64,000 bases of DNA. Origin: Paracoccus aestuariivivens. Its GTDB lineage: Bacteria; Pseudomonadota; Alphaproteobacteria; Rhodobacterales; Rhodobacteraceae. How positions within the stretch are numbered: the stretch's first letter is position 1; every line of letters starts with the position of its first letter. Of the stretch, positions 61,522 to 64,000 are shown piece by piece. The stretch is from NCBI RefSeq assembly GCF_009711225.1, contig NZ_WMIE01000006.1, positions 124,001 through 188,000 on the forward strand, in the 5' to 3' direction. The notes beneath the pieces were generated by a model. That model was not told where the DNA came from and made no database searches. It worked only from the letters and a program-made list of their open reading frames with translations. A program made the translations under genes and the position numbers.

Positions 61522-61847
61522 TGACCAGACCTTGGGTTCTGACGCGGCAGGCGGAAGCCGCGCTGACCGATATTGCCGCATGGACGGTCGAGACTTTCGG
61601 CCAGCGTCAGGCCGAGATCTATGCCGAGGATCTGATCGGGACATGCCGGATGCTGGCGGCTGGTCAGGCCCCCTCGCAGGGGTGTCGCCGTCTGGTCGAT
61701 GCCAAGCTGCCCGAGGACCTGCGCTATGCGCGGTCGGGCCAGCATTACATCGTCTTCATTGACGCGCCTGACCGCCTGATCGTCATCGATTTCCTGCATG
61801 TCCGGATGGACCTGCCGGCGCGGCTGGCGGCCATAGCCGAGGGCTGA
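61521..61847 (+). CDS. parE: ParE/RelE-type toxin
   Basis: This 108-residue protein has the ParE/RelE fold (VLTRQAEAALTDIAAWTVETFGQRQAEIY, then CRRLVDAKLPEDLRYARSGQHYIVFI and VIDFLHVRMDLPARL). ParE toxins poison DNA gyrase. The ATG overlaps the antitoxin stop (TGATG), a common toxin-antitoxin arrangement. Its last 65 bases overlap the convergent EamA transporter gene, so the two transcripts overlap antisense. On a repABC replicon it probably stabilises the plasmid. Confidence 0.85.
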   Translation: MTRPWVLTRQAEAALTDIAAWTVETFGQRQAEIYAEDLIGTCRMLAAGQAPSQGCRRLVDAKLPEDLRYARSGQHYIVFIDAPDRLIVIDFLHVRMDLPARLAAIAEG

Positions 61848-62694
61848 ACATCACGATATTGCCTAGCAAGGTCAGCCCAAGCCCCGCGACGGCGGCAGGG
61901 GTCCATAAAAACCCCTCGTATAGGGTGGACAGCATCAGCGCGACGACCGGAAAGACCACTGTCGCGTAACCGGCCCGCGCCGAGCCGATCCGAGCCACCA
62001 GCAGCAGATAGGTGGTGAAACCGACGACCGATCCGATCAGCGCCAGATACAGAAGCGCGCTCCAATAGGCGGTTCCTTGTGGCCAGACCATGGGCTGCCC
62101 CGTGAGCAAGGTCAGGGCCAGCAGCGTCAGGGCTCCGATCCCCATACCCCATGCATTCGCGGTGACTGGCGTGACCCCGAGCCGGGAATTGCGCCGCGAG
62201 GCCATATTGCCCAGCGAGAACATCATCGTGCCGAACACCGCCCAACCGATGCCGCGCAGGGTCTGCAGGCTTGCGCCGTCGGTCAGATCGTCACGGAACA
62301 GCAGGACCAGACCTGTCGCGCCGATCGCTCCGGCCCAGATCGTGCGCTGGGTGATCCGGTCGCCGAAGAAGATCCGCGCGTTCACCGCGTTGAAGATCGA
62401 CGCCAGCGAGAACACCACCGAGACCAGCCCCGAGGGGATCAGCGCCGCCGCGTTATAAAGGCCGATGAAGTTGAAGCAGAACAGGCACAGCGCCTGAGCG
62501 ATGACAAAGCGCCATTGTGCCGGTCGGTGCAGGCGGCCCATCGCGACCAGTCCGGCCAGCATGATCAGCCCCGCCAGCGCGAAACGCAGGAAGATCGACT
62601 GCAACAGGGGAACGTCTCCGACCTGCGCGGCGATGGCGATCCATGTCGTGCCCCAGATCAGGACGGTGGCGGCAAAAAGGAAAAATGTGTTCAT
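61783..62694 (-). CDS. EamA/DMT-family transporter
   Basis: This 303-residue inner-membrane protein has ten helices in two EamA repeats (TVLIWGTTWIAIAAQVGDVPLLQSIFLRFALAGLIML, and later GIGWAVFGTMMFSLGNMASRRNSR). DMT transporters export or import small metabolites such as amino acids. I chose the ATG at 62694 (MNTFFLFAATVLIWG); the frame is open further upstream but has no membrane signal. Its 3' end overlaps parE on the other strand. It is divergent from the AraC gene. Confidence 0.88.
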   Translation of the reverse strand: MNTFFLFAATVLIWGTTWIAIAAQVGDVPLLQSIFLRFALAGLIMLAGLVAMGRLHRPAQWRFVIAQALCLFCFNFIGLYNAAALIPSGLVSVVFSLASIFNAVNARIFFGDRITQRTIWAGAIGATGLVLLFRDDLTDGASLQTLRGIGWAVFGTMMFSLGNMASRRNSRLGVTPVTANAWGMGIGALTLLALTLLTGQPMVWPQGTAYWSALLYLALIGSVVGFTTYLLLVARIGSARAGYATVVFPVVALMLSTLYEGFLWTPAAVAGLGLTLLGNIVMFSPRLWPPAAPAGPSGHAGNR

Positions 62695-62796
62695 CGCCGC
62701 GATGTAGCGCGCTTGGCGGTACGGGTTTTGCACGTTCTTGCGGTGAAATCCGGCAGGGGGCTTTTTCCGCGGCGCAAGTGGCGCTACCGATGCGAT

Positions 62797-63669
62797 ATGC
62801 GTCACACCGTTCACGACTTTCTGGCGGGCTCGCCCGTCGCGCATCGCGCCGCGCACCTTGATCTGGGGGCGGGATGCTCGGTGGCGGTCTGGCAGAACCA
62901 GCATGACCGCATCCTTTACGACGCGCCGCAGAACCACACCTTCAGTCTTTATCTGGAGGGCGGGACCGGAACGCGCCGTCTTGATGCGGGCGGGATCTCG
63001 GGCCATCCCGGCGCGATCTGCGTCATGCCCGAGGGCTGCGGCTCGGAATGGGAAATCACTTCGCCGTTCCGGTTCGTGCATCTGTACCTGTCGGATGCGC
63101 GGCTGCGGGCCAGCTTTGCCCAGGCGCATGATTGCGACGTGCGCTATCTGGACATGCGCGAGGCCACTTTCGCCGACGATCCCGTGCTGGCCTCGGCGCT
63201 GCGACGCATGGCGGTCGCCGCCGTCGCCAAAGATGTGCTGCTTGCCGAGGCCGGTCTGGCCGATCTGATCGCGGGTCTGTCGCGGCACAGCCCGCATTTG
63301 CGCGGCGGACTTGCGCCGCATCTGCTGCGCCGGATCGATGACTGGATCGAGGCCAATCTGGACGCGGTGATCCATCTTGACGATCTTGCCGGACTGGCCG
63401 GACTGTCGGGCTATCATTTCCACCGCATGTTCCAGCTGTCGCGCGGAATGCCGCCCCATGCGTGGCTGACGGCAAGGCGGGTACGGCGGGCGCAGGATCT
63501 TTTGCGCGGGCCGATGCCGATTGCCCAGATCGCTGATGCCTGCGGGTTTTCCAGCCAAAGCCATCTGACCCGCGTGCTGCGCGCGCATACCGGCAGGACT
63601 CCCGCCGGATACCGCGCGCTCTGGCACCAGCCGCGACACGGATCCGGGTCAGTGCAGGACCTCTTTTGA
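62797..63669 (+). CDS. AraC-family transcriptional regulator
   Basis: This 290-residue regulator has an N-terminal cupin-like sensing domain (about 1-150) and a C-terminal AraC domain. The two helix-turn-helix units are seen in IHLDDLAGLAGLSGYHFHRMFQLSRG and PIAQIADACGFSSQSHLTRVLRAHTGRTPAGYR. It is divergent from the EamA gene, 102 bases apart, and probably controls it. The ATG at 62797 is chosen; no strong ribosome site was found. Its end overlaps the convergent LysR gene by 21 bases. Confidence 0.85.
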   Translation: MRHTVHDFLAGSPVAHRAAHLDLGAGCSVAVWQNQHDRILYDAPQNHTFSLYLEGGTGTRRLDAGGISGHPGAICVMPEGCGSEWEITSPFRFVHLYLSDARLRASFAQAHDCDVRYLDMREATFADDPVLASALRRMAVAAVAKDVLLAEAGLADLIAGLSRHSPHLRGGLAPHLLRRIDDWIEANLDAVIHLDDLAGLAGLSGYHFHRMFQLSRGMPPHAWLTARRVRRAQDLLRGPMPIAQIADACGFSSQSHLTRVLRAHTGRTPAGYRALWHQPRHGSGSVQDLF

Positions 63670-63999
63670 ACGGCTCAGGATCGCGCGGGTCAGGGGCGCA
63701 AGGCTGTCTGCGGCAAGGCGATTGGTCTGCCAGAACAGCGGCACATCCAGAACTGCATCGGGAATGAGTTCGACCAGCTGACCCGAGGCGAGATGTCCCG
63801 CGATCAACTGCGGCGGGTTCAGGCACCAGCCCATTCCGGCCAGCGCGGCCGTGACGAAGCCATTGGTCGAGGGCAGCCAATGGGTGGGAAAAGCGATGCT
63901 GCGCCCGAATTGTTGCTGGACCCAGTTCTGTTGCAGGCGGTCCTTCTGGTTGAAGGTCAGGGCAGGGGCCGCTTTTAGCGCCGCAGGGGTGACGCCGTC
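63649..63999 (-). CDS. LysR-family regulator, ArgP-like, C-terminal part (5' end outside window)
   Basis: Only the last 116 residues are present because the gene begins beyond the window. The fragment has ALTFNQKDRLQQNWVQQQ, FVTAALAGMGWCLNPPQLI and DVPLFWQTNRLA, which match the effector domain of ArgP (IciA) regulators that control lysine/arginine exporter genes. The DNA-binding part is missing here, so the call rests on the C-terminal half. Confidence 0.7.
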   Translation of the reverse strand, partial: DGVTPAALKAAPALTFNQKDRLQQNWVQQQFGRSIAFPTHWLPSTNGFVTAALAGMGWCLNPPQLIAGHLASGQLVELIPDAVLDVPLFWQTNRLAADSLAPLTRAILSRSKEVLH

Positions 64000-64000
64000 G

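Noticed and set aside
62695..63639. N-terminal extension of the EamA gene
   Set aside because: The frame is open but antisense to the AraC gene, which has two clear helix-turn-helix motifs, and the transporter begins properly at its first membrane helix.
1..64000. CRISPR arrays, insertion sequences, integrases, tRNA or rRNA genes
   Set aside because: No regularly spaced repeats, transposase or integrase motifs, terminal inverted repeats, or tRNA-like cloverleafs were seen. A manual read can miss a tRNA, so a dedicated scan would be decisive.

Overview
The window is GC-rich (roughly 65% by eye) and densely coded. It carries a complete repABC replication and partition module at 49360-52833, so it is most likely part of a large plasmid or chromid of an alphaproteobacterium. 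The repABC type, a DUF6525 gene, the Zur box style and the many TRAP, ABC and TonB uptake genes point to a Rhodobacteraceae member such as Paracoccus. That taxonomic assignment is inference, not a database match. I see no tRNA, rRNA, CRISPR array, transposase or insertion sequence, and no clear pseudogene. Genes at both ends are cut by the window edges.

Layout. 1-298: end of a MATE exporter. 388-10147: a sugar cluster with two Gfo/Idh/MocA dehydrogenases, a LacI regulator, a complete carbohydrate ABC importer, a GH43 beta-xylosidase-like enzyme and a ThuA-like protein. 10394-12173: a DUF983 membrane protein and a MocR-type regulator. 12459-19044: a Nit1C cluster (nitrilase, radical SAM, GNAT, AIR-synthase-like, two small conserved proteins, flavoprotein) followed by an LnmK-like gene. 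Nit1C clusters have been linked to cyanide or nitrile nitrogen assimilation. 19063-22899: a LysR regulator divergent from a cupin, a Tat-exported dienelactone-hydrolase-like protein and a zinc alcohol dehydrogenase. 22899-27142: a LysR regulator and a TRAP transporter. 27158-32951: a YbhGFSR-like exporter with a divergent CecR-like regulator. 33094-38862: a TonB-dependent receptor, a MarR regulator, DUF6525, a COG0523 zinc GTPase behind a Zur box, and a DUF1007/NicO metal transporter.

39054-48959 is a sulfur island. It holds a TauABC-like importer, two SfnB/DszC-like and one DszA-like flavin monooxygenase, and, on the other strand, a MetNI importer with two MetQ binding proteins. The outer ends of these two operons share a 27-bp element (23 of 27 identical) built on a direct repeat with a 14-bp period. 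I could not match it to a known site, and it is the best candidate here for an undescribed regulatory system.

49360-52833 is repABC, with a predicted antisense ctRNA, two centromere-like palindromes and an AT-rich stretch inside repC. 52848-61198 is a second LacI-controlled catabolic operon of unusual composition: Gfo/Idh dehydrogenase, AP-endonuclease-2-fold isomerase, DUF4432 epimerase-like protein, SDR, CaiB/BaiF CoA-transferase, a solute-binding-protein-like protein with no signal peptide, and a crotonase. It looks like a pathway joining sugar oxidation to CoA chemistry and is the best candidate for an undescribed metabolic system. 61261-63999 holds a ParDE toxin-antitoxin pair with a clear operator, an EamA transporter, an AraC regulator and the end of an ArgP-like LysR gene.
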